NCBI GenBank assembly: GCA_014338405.1
Contig: JTDE01000308.1
Span: forward strand, 100,824-164,823
DNA: 64,000 nt
Source: Paragonimus skrjabini miyazakii
Lineage: Eukaryota; Platyhelminthes; Trematoda; Plagiorchiida; Troglotrematidae
Reading direction: 5' to 3'
Shown here: piece after piece, positions 1 to 12,176 of the stretch
Layout: each line of letters begins with the position of its first letter
Numbering within the stretch: position 1 is the first letter of the stretch
Notes under the pieces: generated by a model
Database searches by the model: none
What the model saw: only the letters and a program-made list of their open reading frames with translations
Told to the model about the DNA's origin: nothing
Made by a program: the position numbers and the translations under genes

Positions 1-227
1 GTGAGCAATGTGGCAGTTCGCCGGCGCATATTCCTGGAACGCTCGGGATGCGCGATCAATTGGTTATATAATCACGATTCACAGCTTGCGATGGTCACGT
101 ACTCTGTATGACATCTGATCGTTTACCGTACCGGACATTATATGTTGAGGCCACAAACAGTTGGGTCAAACCATGTGGTGGTCAACCAAAACCGTGGTCA
201 TGAAATATGAAGACCTTGACTGCTCCA

Positions 228-510
228 TTGAGCAAAGTGGGTAGGTGTCGCCTGCCTGGATGGGGTCTTCGTGATCACTCAAACAGCTGGTTAGAGACGC
301 TATCAGAGATGGCGATGTGTCGCAGTCAATGGCGCAGCTGTATCCATACCATTTCCGTTTCTTCCTCTTAGTCTTCTCTCAATAATTTTCAACCTTCTTA
401 ATAACGTTTTCTTCTAAGATATTCCACATCGTTGTTGAGGTGAACGGCAGCCCGAACCACAATACCTTTTGGTCGGGCTCATGGCTGTTATGATGATGAT
501 GATGATAATG
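228..510 (+). mobile_element. 3' end of a (TGA)n-tailed non-LTR retrotransposon, copy 1
   Basis: This segment is repeated, with scattered mismatches, at 61108-61391. In the same frame both copies read a residue pattern like WLETLS.MA...QWR, which resembles the extreme C-terminus of reverse-transcriptase polyproteins of RTE/CR1-type elements. Both end in a short (TGA)n microsatellite (here about 490-507). A shared 5' truncation point, a shared 3' end and a simple-repeat tail are typical of target-primed non-LTR copies. The exact clade is inferred and uncertain. No open reading frame survives. Confidence 0.6.
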
Positions 511-840
511 AATTTCTCCTTTGATAATACCTTGATGAACTGCGTAGGAGATTGGCCGGATCGAATACATTCCCCATAAAAATCAATTTATCTCGCGAAA
601 ATTCCCATTGAATCATAGAACAGTAGACGTGACGAACAAATGTTTTCGATAATTCATCATCAGATCAATACAATTATATAGATTCAGCAAAATCAAAAAC
701 AGTGTGTACACAAGACAAAGAGGTTTAGCCGAATGTCATTGGATCAAGCAGAACGTTACAAAATATCCAGGCTTGCATAGGTCAGTCACTAAGGGAGCAA
801 ATCACCAGTGTTAACGTTTGGTGGTTTGGAGTTCCACCCA
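511..840. other. No recognisable feature
   Basis: AT-rich sequence between two retroelement relics. I see no coding, RNA or repeat signal. Confidence 0.5.
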
Positions 841-843
841 TCA

Positions 844-1068
844 TTACGTCACAAAGTTATCGGTTGGAGTTTGGATGGGCATACAGACTGATGGTGTGAC
901 CTTTGGCCACGGCAACTGCAGGGCTTGCACGAATTTTTTGTGTGAACACAAAATCGGATTGCGCAATCGAATGGCTATCGATTCAGCAGTAGCCAACATT
1001 CGTTGTCTGACCAGTTTTGGGTGGTTTATCGGGACTTTGTAGACAACACGGAACGCCTGAGTGGGCCT
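844..1068 (-). pseudogene. PLE GIY-YIG domain, C-terminal fragment
   Basis: The minus strand encodes a stretch whose core, from TQAFRVVYKVP to FVQALQLPWPK, closely matches the C-terminal part of the GIY-YIG region of the better preserved copy at 42.75-43.61 kb (QAFKVVYRVP ... FVQALHLPWPQ). It lacks the GIY-YIG catalytic start and the reverse transcriptase, so it is a fragment. Similarity stops near 1068, where sequence on the opposite strand begins that matches the PLE 3' tail. The fragment is therefore joined head-on to a plus-strand tail. In intact PLEs this region belongs to the endonuclease fused behind the reverse transcriptase. Confidence 0.75.
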
Positions 1069-1071
1069 GAG

Positions 1072-1140
1072 TGTGTCATATATAACTCGCATGTTTGACG
1101 TTTGCGACTGATGAGAGTAAACGAAATGTTAACATATCAC
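1072..1140 (+). ncRNA. PLE 3' tail with hammerhead ribozyme core
   Basis: The tail starting near TGTCATATATA matches 28939-29006. It holds a hammerhead core: CTGATGA at 1108-1114, a short helix II/loop at 1115-1122, GAA at 1123-1125, the self-complementary helix III ATGTTAACAT at 1126-1135, and A at the cleavage position 1136. The 5' strand of helix I (TTGCGA, 1102-1107) is present, but the partner after the cleavage site reads TCACCC, so only about two pairs can form. The core is intact but helix I is lost exactly past the cleavage point. Hammerheads in PLE terminal repeats are established; activity here is unlikely. Confidence 0.65.
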
Positions 1141-3864
1141 CCTAATTGTCCGCATCGTTATTGGCGGGTGCATGAACATAAAGTCATTTGTGAAGATTAA
1201 CATCATCATCAACATCCTCAGTGTAGTTCTTATCACCAACCCAATCATCACCATCTTTTCCTTCATCTTCATGGTGGACGTGTTGGGGCGGAACAAAGCT
1301 GTTTCCTTTATGCACGACGGTTGGCTTGCCTTGGGAGCAAATCGCGGAACATATGCGGTATTTCCGTGACCGAGATTTACCATGTCAATTATGACAGGGA
1401 CGAGAATCCCATTCTTATCAAGTACATCACTATCTGGAGAACGAACCAGCGTATTGTTCAGAGGTTTTACAACATTGGGTCAGCTAATTGGAGCTGCAAT
1501 CATAAACTTCAACCTCAGAAGAGCGTAGGTTGAACGGTTGATTACGTTGGCAGCTGAGCATGACAGACGGTTAGAAATTACAGAGATAAAGTAGCGTCTT
1601 TCCAGATGTGATAAGGCAGGCACTGACTTTTCTATGCACAATCTCTTGTTCGCTATTTGTCGAAAATTTACCAACCAAATTATTAGCAGGATGCATAGCC
1701 CGATTGAACTTCCGATTGAGAAATGCTTAGTCCATCCAAAGATATTCCTACGTAAGTATAGTCTACACGTTTCCCATCATACTCACAAATACACATGAGA
1801 ATGCTGAAAATCCTATGAAACTGATTGGCTAATGTTGTCTCAACACCAGGCCGATGAAATTGGTGGACCCAGTGAAAGAGATAACTAAATACGGATCGAG
1901 CTATATATCGTCAATTTTTCATTCAATTAATGCAAAGATTTCGTAAGTTTAATTTTCGACTAAGCGTTTGCTCCAACAAACCATCACTGCTCCAGGAAGT
2001 TTGATGTATTAGCAAAACAGAAGACTCAGATAATTGTATGGTATCGTTACGATGGCCAGTCAGCAAGTGCACGTTTTTGTATTCATAGAGGAAGTTACAT
2101 GAGGAAAAATACGATGATAACTTTATGAGCCCAATGGTATAAAATCGCGAATTAGATAAAAGTTTTCAAATTGAATTAGTCTCCCAGAGATTGCACTACT
2201 AGTAGTGCACCAGGTAAGATTGTATCAGCTTGAAATACGCGAAGACGATCGCATTTGAGCATAACTTAAGCGGTAGAAATAGCACACTGAATGTATCAAA
2301 TAAACTGTGATGCAACCGGATATATACTTGACAAAATTTCGATAAGTGTATTGCAGTTATAATGAGAGAAACTTCGGTTGAGTAAAAGACGCAACCTGGA
2401 CGTTCGGCTCCAGTTAATTTGAATAGTCGTGAGCCAACATTGTTCAACCTGGAGAAAGTGTGGCGCAACACTATTCCGGAGGAGGGGTTCCTGCGATAGT
2501 CCTCTGGGAAATGAAAACACTAACAAGGATGAACTTAAGCCTCAGGAAGATATTACCATGATCAACACAATGGAAAGCCCAAACGGTGCTAACAACAAGT
2601 CAACACGATGCGTTACGTGAGCACCTGTTAGTCAACCTGCCGCAAGTCGAATGGAAGTTATGTTGACGACGCTGCCTCTTCATCGGTCGTTCAGATGAGT
2701 TTCTATTGTGAATATTTAGATGCTGTGAACAGACCTCGCTAACTCGAAAAGTTGATCAACTTCCTTCATGGTTGAACATTAAAATGGTTGATGTTGTCGT
2801 TAGCAAATGCACTAAATTCTTCTGAATTCCTCGGAAAGTCATCAATGATGAAGTCTGTACATAGCGAACTCATTAATTACACAGATGGTCAATTCAAGCG
2901 AAAGTTAAATACAAACAGTGTTCCTTATTTGGTAGGATGTTGGCCATCGTAATCCGATTGTTCAAGTTGGCCAAGTATAAAGAACACCTGCCATGAAAAC
3001 AACTTTTGACTTGATATAAATTAAACGTAGGTAATTGAGGCCATCGTGTGATTACCAAGCATTATGATCGAAAAACTCTTGTCGCCAATAGGTCGACCGT
3101 GCAAGCATATTAACAATTTACATACTTGTAATCAGAAGACAGAGAAGTCCGGTGGGAGAATAAGCATTTCGCTAAAAATCCAACTGTTGAAGTAAGTGAT
3201 CGCAGGCTCTTTGTAACAAGTGCATGGTTTCGAAAAAGTAAGTTTATTCCTTAGTAAGAGAATAACTGAAATTAAAGCATAAACACGCATTGTAATCCGG
3301 CATATGGAACATGAAGCCAAACATGAACGGAATAAACTCTCACGTTTAGAGTAGGCTTCGGGTAAGCACACTGGGTTCAGAACTATCAGTGAGTGGATAT
3401 TGTGAATTTGGCTCCAATCGTCCGAGGCTATTGAAATCGTGGTGGCGAGAAGTTTCCGAAGCGTAGATGGGGAACATGGTCAAAACTGGTGGAGACAAAC
3501 TCCCTGGGAAAAAATAGCGATAAGGATTGTGAATTAGGTTTTGTAAAATTAAGTTTGTCATGGTGGTTAATGTCAAAATCCGTTAGGTTTCACCGATAAA
3601 AATAGAAAGCAGGTTTTAAGCACGGTCTCAGGAGAGTCCTTTACGAACCAAAACTTGCAGTAAGGAAAAAGAAGAGCTGAGCGGTGCAGAACCGTCAACA
3701 GATAAGTTTCAATAAGACAAAAAAGCACTTTACAGGTCGAATTGACAGAAGTTGGAGCAGATGGGAGCAAAAGTTACGAAGAATGTTACGGAACGAAAAA
3801 AGGACAGGAAAGAATGTGGATAGGGCAACTCATCAGAACGGAATGCATGAAGCGTAGCGAGTGA
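1141..3864. other. No recognisable gene
   Basis: About 2.7 kb without a supported feature. Short open frames occur on both strands around 2430-2620 and 3130-3770, but they lack family motifs, good initiation context or matching splice sites. A short ATC-rich run lies near 1198-1225. Confidence 0.5.
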
Positions 3865-3953
3865 CTAGGATATTCGTGAACAACGAAAAACCACTGGTGG
3901 AATAGTTAGGATGGGTTTCAAGGAGCAAAATAAGAAGCAGCACTTGATCCAGT

Positions 3954-4220
3954 TTAACGTTCTTGTGTGCAGTGCATCGATGAATACATCACTTTGATGC
4001 ATTTGTTTACAGGCACCAGCAAATGACGAAACTCCGATGTCGGGATGAGCACAGTGCAAAACGTATATAGCTCTAGCAATAAACCGTTGCAACGTTTGTG
4101 CGGCGCTTTATAAACAGTGGAGCCTATGTAGGCAGTAGCACAAGCTGAATGACAAACTGATGATTGTCCTGGCGGTATCTTCATTGACAATCGAAAACAG
4201 TTTATAGGTACGATACGCAT
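3954..4220 (-). pseudogene. Possible PLE GIY-YIG relic
   Basis: A minus-strand open stretch contains CHSACATAYIGSTVYKAPHKR. Its spacing of cysteines and YIG resembles the start of the PLE GIY-YIG domain (CSCGAGYIGRTSRQLSKR in the copy at 43.2 kb). The local base composition is also less AT-rich than its surroundings, as in the other PLE pieces. Downstream similarity fades quickly. The segment is short and degenerate, and a chance match cannot be excluded. Confidence 0.3.
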
Positions 4221-4949
4221 CTACTTCGTAGGTCACTCTGATATCAGAAAGGATCAGAAAGGATCGAAATGTCTAGTGGCACATTTGAGAAGAACCAAAA
4301 GTTAAAGTTATACACTAAAAACAACAGCATTCAATGTCAAATTACGAACCATAGTTTAGTAGGCTCAATGATCAGTGAAGCCGTATCTGACTACCGTCAG
4401 CTAATTCGGCGTAAATGACTTAGTGGGACAGGTTGAACTGGAGCGTTTACTCTTCTGGAATTCCAACGAAATGAATTGATTAAATGGAACTCTGTCAGTC
4501 TACTGTTCATCGTCATTCATATACTTTCAAAGTCAAGACTTCAAAGTATGCATGCGAATTCAGTTGACAGTCGAACATAGTTTGTGTCAATGCATGCCCA
4601 TAGAATTATAAGCAAGGCACATTCCGTCAGTGGTATGCTGTCTACGGGGTGAATAAGTAATTGTGGATCCCAAATGCTGTTCAACTCATTTCTCAAAACA
4701 TGCTTATGCTTATGACAAGCTTTGGCCACTATAGAACATGGAGTGAAAACAAAAATGTCGTACTACATAGACAGGCAGAGGAAGTTTGTATTATTATAAT
4801 CGCATCGAGAAAATCGAGATAAACGAGTGTGACCACGGTAATCACTACGGTCATGATATTTCAAGAATTGATGGTAAAGCAATGCAAATAATTTCCTATA
4901 ATGCTGATAAAGTTACTATTATTGATTAGCGAACATGTATATCTTGTTG
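4221..4949. other. No recognisable feature
   Basis: AT-rich sequence. A short duplicated ATCAGAAAGG lies at about 4242-4264. I see no gene. Confidence 0.5.
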
Positions 4950-5525
4950 TAGATGACATCGAGTGTTCACAATGTAACAAATTGGACATATTCCAGAAGG
5001 TCCTATATCACAATGTTAACGCTCGTTAAGCACAGTCATAGTGCATATGAACAACAAGACAATCTGAAGCGGAAATTTTGCTACGGCATTCCTTACTACT
5101 AATGTGCACTTTCAGCTTAACATCTACTATAGTACTCTTCACAGGTCAAACAGAACAGCGTGATACGGTTTTAGATTTGAGTAAATTTGGGGTGAATACA
5201 CGTGTGCACTTTTAATGTTTGTTCACTAGAAGTGCACAGAAAACATGGAATGTCTAAGCAACGAAATGGTGTGAGACCTAGTTCATTAAATACATCTGTC
5301 GTGATCATGCTTGTTTCCTTCCTCATAAACGTGTGCGTGGACGCAATAACAAGTTTTTAGCTGAAAGTGCCCATTAGTGCAGAATGCCGCAAAATATTTC
5401 CACTTCGGAGTGTGCTGTTGTTCACATGTACTATGGTTGTGCTTGACGAATGTGAACATTTTGACATGGGACATTTTGCAATATGTCCAATTCGTTACAG
5501 TGTGAAAGCTTGACGTCATTTTGGT
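4950..5525. repeat. Inverted repeat, two arms of about 170 bp
   Basis: The left arm (about 4950-5120) and the reverse complement of the right arm (about 5352-5525) share long matching blocks, for example AATTGGACATATT, AAGCACA.(A/T)CATAG, GTGAACAACA or its variant, and CACTTTCAGCT. They are separated by about 230 bp, so the region could fold into a long imperfect hairpin. The minus strand of the right arm is open (5286-5519) with several Cys and His codons, and the same reading is broken in the left arm. This suggests two inverted copies of one repeat rather than a gene. Confidence 0.6.
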
Positions 5526-8429
5526 TCATAGCTACCTCAACTCCTTGAAATGTTAGTCTGAAATTTTGTGACATCAACCTTCTAGTGTGTAGTTTCTGCA
5601 AACGTATTTTACTTCCTCTGATTTATGTTTTCCTCTTTGCTCGCCTCTGCTAGTATTCTGCCGAATTTGACCGCGTTCTTATTTGTCTTCTGTTTATATG
5701 TCCTGAATTACGAATGCTTTTCTTCTACGCTCTTTTTTCTCTCTCCACCTGTTACTTCACGTAATCGAAAAACGTTAACTTTTTCTTATCATGACCGAGC
5801 ATTTTAATTCCATCAATTGTAATACTGCGAGCATGTTCCTTCATACCGGATATTTATGCGCCTTACAAACGATATGTTACTGGGTTAAACGTGCTATGTG
5901 ATCAGGCTTATACACTCGGAACACGCAGTGATTGCATATGGAAAATGAAAAATATTCAGGAGAAACGGTAATATAACTTTTACTGCTGGGAGAATGTGTC
6001 CATTAGTTATCGTAAACATTGAAAATTTGGTAAAAACTGTGAACATTTCGCTGTAAATCTAACTTCAGAATTTGTTGGTAAACCGATCCCTTTGTTGCCG
6101 ATTTTAATTTAGTTACGTATGCTGGCAGAACAATTTGAAGCAGAGCAGCTGATTGAGAAACAGACGTTTTGTGATATTAGGTGTGTACTACTATTAATGT
6201 TATGGGAAAACAACACACGCCTGCTCTAAAATATTCGAGAGCAAATATAATGTGTTCAAATTCCTTATAGGACAATTATGCAGTAGACGATTAATGCGAA
6301 AATGCAATTAAGCATAATGACATTGGAATAAACAATTCAAAAACGCTCACAAATCTCAAACGCTGGTTAATTGATAGACTACATTTAGTATCCCTAAGTT
6401 ATACTCGTTGAATAAATGCTAGTACTACAATAGAATGTGGCAAGTTTCACTCTACTATGTACATAATCCTCAATATACTGCAGATCAAAGTTACACTGAC
6501 AAGAAATAGTCAGTGTGTTTATATCAACGTCTGCAATAATGTGCGAACAACCGCATGCACAGCAATGCATCCCTTTCGCTAACAAAATGGTATTCAAAGT
6601 CTTTCTAAAGGTGAGTGGTGCTGCCGATTTGCTTTTTGGCCACTCGCATGTGCTGCAACTCATAGTGATCACAGACACAACACGTGATGCACTGTGAAAG
6701 TGTTCATCTTCTGTAACAATCCACAACACGGGACACGTAAAACTTGGTGTTTACGTTACTAATTAGTATAGTTTCGGACAGCATTCAACAATTGACTAAC
6801 CAAAAAACAACTTTGGTTCCAAGGTCTCGCGAGCTACGAATGTTAACTATCAATTTTTTTTCTGTTGATCATGTTACCCACCGTTTAAGTTTTGATAATA
6901 GAAGGTTACACATTCCAAACGTATTGATTTGCACAGTTATTTCTAATGTGCTGTGTAGACATTTGCTGATCGATTGACGAAGGCTCAGGGTACAATTGGT
7001 GCAATTTTCAAACGGAAATAACTAATCATCGTGTAGGGATTGCTTCTCAGTGGAAAGGGTCGAGAAACGTTTACTCGAAAATCTGGAAGATGTTCATAGC
7101 TTTAAATAAAAATGCAATATTCGAATTTCGTCCGTCTTATTTCATTTGATGCAGCGAGTTGTTACTTCAACCCAGCACTCGTCGATATAATAATTGAAAG
7201 ATAGGATGATACATTTCTGGCTCAATCTATTTTACCGTTTTTGCAAAGTGAAGAGCATTATAATTTTCTAATTGTGCTCAGCTTCTAACGTTTACAACTT
7301 CATGTGATAAGTTCATATTCACTCTGTCGTATTAATGAAGATGAAGGTGAAAATGAACTGTACATCTGAAGGATCAAATGGGACAACCATTGGGTTGAAC
7401 TACAAGCCATTCGGAACATAAAATTTCCAGTTGATTGGATCGATATATTTATTTTGACACAAACAAAGATCGCCTAAAGCAAAGTTCTGTTACGAATGTC
7501 GAATGTTTATTGTTCAACAATAAGATGTTGAAGTTATTGGATGTCAACGGAAGTCCTTTGATATTCACAACATAAAATATGGTGATATCCAATGTGTAGT
7601 ATGTTGAAGAATGCCCTATTACTCAATTTACCACTTCTTGCATATTAACTTAGAACCCTTGTTCGAGAAGCACTTAAGTACACAATATAGTAGACGTAGC
7701 AAGTACTTCATTGTGTTTATCACAATGCTTCACCGGCGTATATGAAAATCATGGTAACGTTTGTATCATTTTTCTACTCTCCATTTAACGTTATGAACGA
7801 GTTCACAACATTCAATAAAGTACGAGAAGCATGGTTCCTTAACTGAAGATTCATATATTACATTTCATACAAAAATGCCCAACCAGATTTACACTTTGTT
7901 AATTCAGAAAATCAGTTATAATCAAAACGTTGATCATGTGTATGGTTCTTGACTATGTGTCTCAGTAATTCTGTGTTAAAAGTGGAATCCTCAGTCCACG
8001 AGATTCTAGTCTTAACTTGTTTGTTTTCCAGCTTGAAATTCACAACCAAGTAATGAAAACAATGGATATTTTTTTACTGTTGCAACCGGCGTGAAAATCA
8101 GATGACTCAAGGAAATGTTCTCTGAGCGATATATCTTATTGTCTATATCAGCGGAACATGTTTTTATCATAAGTGGCGAATTAATCTTGTTTGCTAGTAT
8201 CAATGAGTTTTTCATTGTTTTCATATCATCAATCCCACTACCTGCTTATCAAATTTACAAAACAACCGTATGCCACTAAAATATTGATGTCAGACTTGTC
8301 TAATGAATTTTTCGACAAAAAATCCGGCATTGACAGAAGTTTGCGATTTGGGTTATTTCAAACTGCGCACCATCCCCATTTGAGCACAGTTGGATGCAGA
8401 TAAGCCTTTCGGCTAGCCCAATTCGTGAG
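5526..8429. other. No recognisable gene
   Basis: About 2.9 kb of AT-rich sequence. An ATG-initiated frame of 60 codons at 5625-5807 is hydrophobic and could mimic a signal peptide, but nothing else supports it. No retroelement motif was recognised. Confidence 0.45.
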
Positions 8430-8545
8430 GAAGCAATAGACTCGAGTTTTATTCTTATATGAACTCGGTAGTAGTGCATGTTTTTGTGTGGAACGGGGTT
8501 AGAAATATGAACGAAACTTGAGTCGAGTGCTTCCTTAGGATTAAT
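8430..8545 (-). mobile_element. SINE-like dispersed repeat, copy 1
   Basis: Read on the minus strand, the block from ATGCACTACT through ACTCGAGTCTA.TGCTT is shared with 14880-15003. In this copy the promoter-like half is too diverged to judge. It is called a repeat because of the shared block, and SINE-like because of the better preserved copy. Confidence 0.35.
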
Positions 8546-9161
8546 AGTTTAGAACAAAATACGTCTAATATTCTATTCAGTATGTCTCACCTGATTGTCT
8601 TACTGTTCTTCATTCGCCAAGCATAACTCTAGAGAATACGAATTATTCACAAGAAAGAAAATATTGTTCAGTCCTCTGATTATAAATCCTAACGTTGATT
8701 GGACACTTACCGAGGTTTTTCACTCGCTGACAGTAAACCACTGGCCGGTTACTGGTCACTTTTCTGCAAATTTGCTAGCCGAAATTCGAAATCTGAATTT
8801 CTTTTTCTGCTGTAACGGTTATATGTTCACATTCTCCGAAAGTCATTTTCGAAATTGTATATTGGCAAATTTTCGGATGACGTTAACTTAACATGGAATC
8901 GACTGTCATATCTGACGCCTTTCACATGATGTTTTGAACATCAAAACTGGTTGAAGATCGCATCTTCGGCTAAAATTTCTTCCATCATCTGAACTAGTGT
9001 TGCGACATTTTGCACCTCACTTTTTCTTGCTAAGTGTTGGAATTTCTATACATATAATTTCTAGTACGATGCTATCGTTATACATACGATCAATTCAACA
9101 TTTTTTACACTGATCTCATTCACCCAAATGGGTATTTCATAATGAGGTTAAAATTTTCGTA
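8546..9161. other. No recognisable feature
   Basis: A frame without ATG at 8595-8891 has no family motif. The sequence directly precedes the PLE copy and contains no recognisable hammerhead, so the element's upstream terminal repeat is absent or decayed. Confidence 0.4.
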
Positions 9162-11370
9162 TTGCTGTTCTACTCACTGTCATTGCAACCATTCGACACA
9201 CAGACAATCTTGAGGAGAAATGGCATCAATGTTATCATGCCATCACTACAGCAAAATACACTTAACGAACTTGGTACTGTTCCAAGTAGACTTGAAGAGT
9301 TAGAGTTAAACCTGGCAAAATGTGAACACTCTTTGTTGCAGCTCACGTCGGAAGAACGTGGTGAATTAGGAACTTATGTCCGTCTGGTTGTGAACCAGCA
9401 ACTAGAGAGAAAGCACGTCATACCGCAGAAACAACACAGTCTAGCGGAGCCAGTTACTGAATTTTCAGCCAACTCAGAAAGGCACGTTCGTAATTTCTTA
9501 TCATTGCATTGAAAAGTTGATTCAATTATTGTCACTTGGTCCCGGATGTTTTGTTCAAAACGAGAAACCAGGCAGTTGGATTTGGAAGTACAGCTCGAGA
9601 ACCAGTTTTATCAGTTGTCTGAACTCAAATTGTCATCACCGCTAGATGTTGAACGATTGAAGTCTACACTTGTTAACTCATGTTATCAATAGCATCAGGG
9701 TAATCCGAACTCGAAACATCTCTTGACACATGAAACTAAGTTTGCAGCCGACAGTTTGGGGAGAAACGACGACATTATTCTCTCGAAGCCTGATAAAGGT
9801 GATGGAATAGATCTTCTCAATAAGACACATTGCTTAGACAAAATGTTGACCATTCTCGATGATCAAACCAAATTAGAGTAACAAATGCGAGAAGATGGGG
9901 AATGACAAGGATAAAACCCCTCAAATACAGATTTCGAAAATTTTGTGTTCTATGAAACGAAACTGGACAATTGATTTTCCAATATTCGACCACATTCCAT
10001 TCATTTAATCCATAATTCCCGGGCTTTACGGATTGCCGGAAGTTCAAAAAGCGGGTGAGTCTTTTCGACATATTTTCGACATGTGCAATCAGTGAGCTAA
10101 ACATAGCGGGTCAACAAATGTTTATAAATTGTTTACAAATGTTCCACCGAAAGAGAGGATAGACATTGTCTGACTATATTGTGATTAACAACTTAAGTGT
10201 CCGTCTACCCCCAGTAAAACTAAAACAGTTGTTATACTGTCGTTCTCCTGACGTTTAATTTGAATTCAATGGATAGACATCTCGACAAGCGGATTGTATG
10301 GCAGTTGGATCCCCATCGGGGCCCTTGTTTACACACATTCATAGTGAAGAGGAGGATGACCAGCTAGCAGAAACCATGCGTGGATTAAGTGTTTAATGGC
10401 AATATTTGGATGACACCGAATGTACAGTTGAGAAAATTGCTAACCCAACGGATATCTTAGCCACTTTTAAGTTGGCCCACACGAACGTACTAATCACGCA
10501 AAGAGCTGAACGTAGCGTTCATCCAGATCCCCTGGACGTTCTCGTCCGGCGACATGCTGATGGATCGGTTCGAAGTAAAATCTTTGGAAAAGTAACTTGG
10601 AATGGGCAGTACATTCATTTTAGCAGGTGTGTTCATCTAAAACAGGAAGGAAGTTTCATGAATTGCCTGAACAGTACAGTCATGAGAATGTGTACACAGG
10701 ACACAGTCTCCGATAAACTATTGTTTCTATACACACTGATTTTATAAAATGGCTCTCCAGACCGTCTCGTGGAAAAGATTATTCATTATGAAGAATCAGG
10801 ATGAAATGGCCCAAGCGAAAAATAGGGCAATACATATCTCATTACCATTCAAAGATGATAGGCTTGTCGAAACAATCACTAGCAGTCTTATCACTGTTAT
10901 CAATAAAACAATCAATGCTGCCAAATGACATGTATGTTTCAACTCTGCTTTGTGTTAACGGATGAAGGATAAAATGACAGTTTTGGCAGTTTCTTTTTGT
11001 GTATATTCATTTGCTGGCTCCTGCGGCACAAGTTACTTGGGTCGGACGATCAGGCGATTATTTGAACGTATCCGCGAACATCATCCAGTCTGGATCAGCA
11101 GCGGAGTCAACAAGACAACTACCAGCGCAAACATTACCAACCTCTTTGATGCACATCATACTATCAACCTGGATTCCCCTTTTTGTTCGATTTACCAAGT
11201 CAGCGGCTGTCATTTAAAAGCTGTCCGAAATGTAATTCTGGTCACAGCTAAAGCGATTGGAATTTGACTAAGCAATCCATTCTTGTGCGCACACAAGCGC
11301 TTTGTTCGAGTGTTGAATGTGCTATGGCCAAACACCCACATCAAGACCGTTCGAAACGCGCTGGTGTGTG
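9162..11370 (+). mobile_element. Degenerate near full-length Penelope-like element
   Basis: Pieces of a PLE polyprotein appear in order on one strand but in shifting frames with internal stops. The order is an N-terminal helical region (9162-9512), a SKPDKGDG-like reverse-transcriptase block near 9786, LYGLPEVQKAG near 10021, a degraded GSPLGPL-type motif near 10310, the YLDD catalytic motif near 10402 with open frame to 10747, a thumb remnant, and a GIY-YIG endonuclease (CGTSYLGRTIRRLFERIREHH near 11020) followed by its C-terminal FVRVLN..WP block to about 11340. A live PLE would reverse-transcribe its own RNA and nick the target with the GIY-YIG domain. The frameshifts and stops show this copy is dead. 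No hammerhead tail was found after it. Confidence 0.85.
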
Positions 11371-12173
11371 ATGCTATCGTATCAAAACGTCGTCTCCGTG
11401 AGTGCTTATTACGTGTCTGACCTCACTGGAATGTGCTACTTGTTTTTGTTCGTTTCGCTCTGACAATTCTGCTTTATATAATGCTCATGAATGACCGAAA
11501 TCGAGCGTGTTCGCATCACCATTTCTGGTGACTACCCTGGGAATTCCTAACCATTTCAACAGTAGTTATTCACTAATTTCGTGGACTTTATGTTTGATGG
11601 TAAAAATCACGCGGGCGTGGTCGTTGCTTGTTCAATGTGCTGTTCATACGAAGCTGGTGACCGATAGCAAGCACAGAACGTTTGCAGGTGAATAAACCTT
11701 ATCCTCTTTGACGAAGTGTCAAACCCGTGTTACTACCACCAAAGCCAAGTGGTTCGTGTATAAAAACACACTTCCAAAAATGAGTTTTGTGTTTTTGATA
11801 TATGTATATGCCTCGAAAATTTCAAAATCAGTATGCATTCATTAATATCTGTTTTGTCGGACAGAAAAACATGTTTTTATTTGATCTTCTGAGATGTTCT
11901 TCAGTTCTGAGCAAACGAATAAAAAATAGACGAAGGGCATATATGAGGAAAGGAATTTAATGAACCGTAAAATATAACTGTGCTTTTCATATGGACAAAC
12001 TTGATTTCAGTGATATTCAAGTTACAGGCCAACTGGGGAGAACTCATACTTTTGCCCGCTGATTTCTAAAGATTAAAAGACGGACTATGCAACATTTCAA
12101 CGGAGGTTGCAATACACACTCTAAAACCTCTTTGAGATTCTAATTAACTAACTGATTTGTCAGTTACACTTAT
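11371..12173. other. No recognisable feature
   Basis: AT-rich sequence between two PLE relics of the same orientation. It may include decayed 3' untranslated PLE sequence, but nothing alignable by eye. Confidence 0.45.
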
Positions 12174-12176
12174 TTG

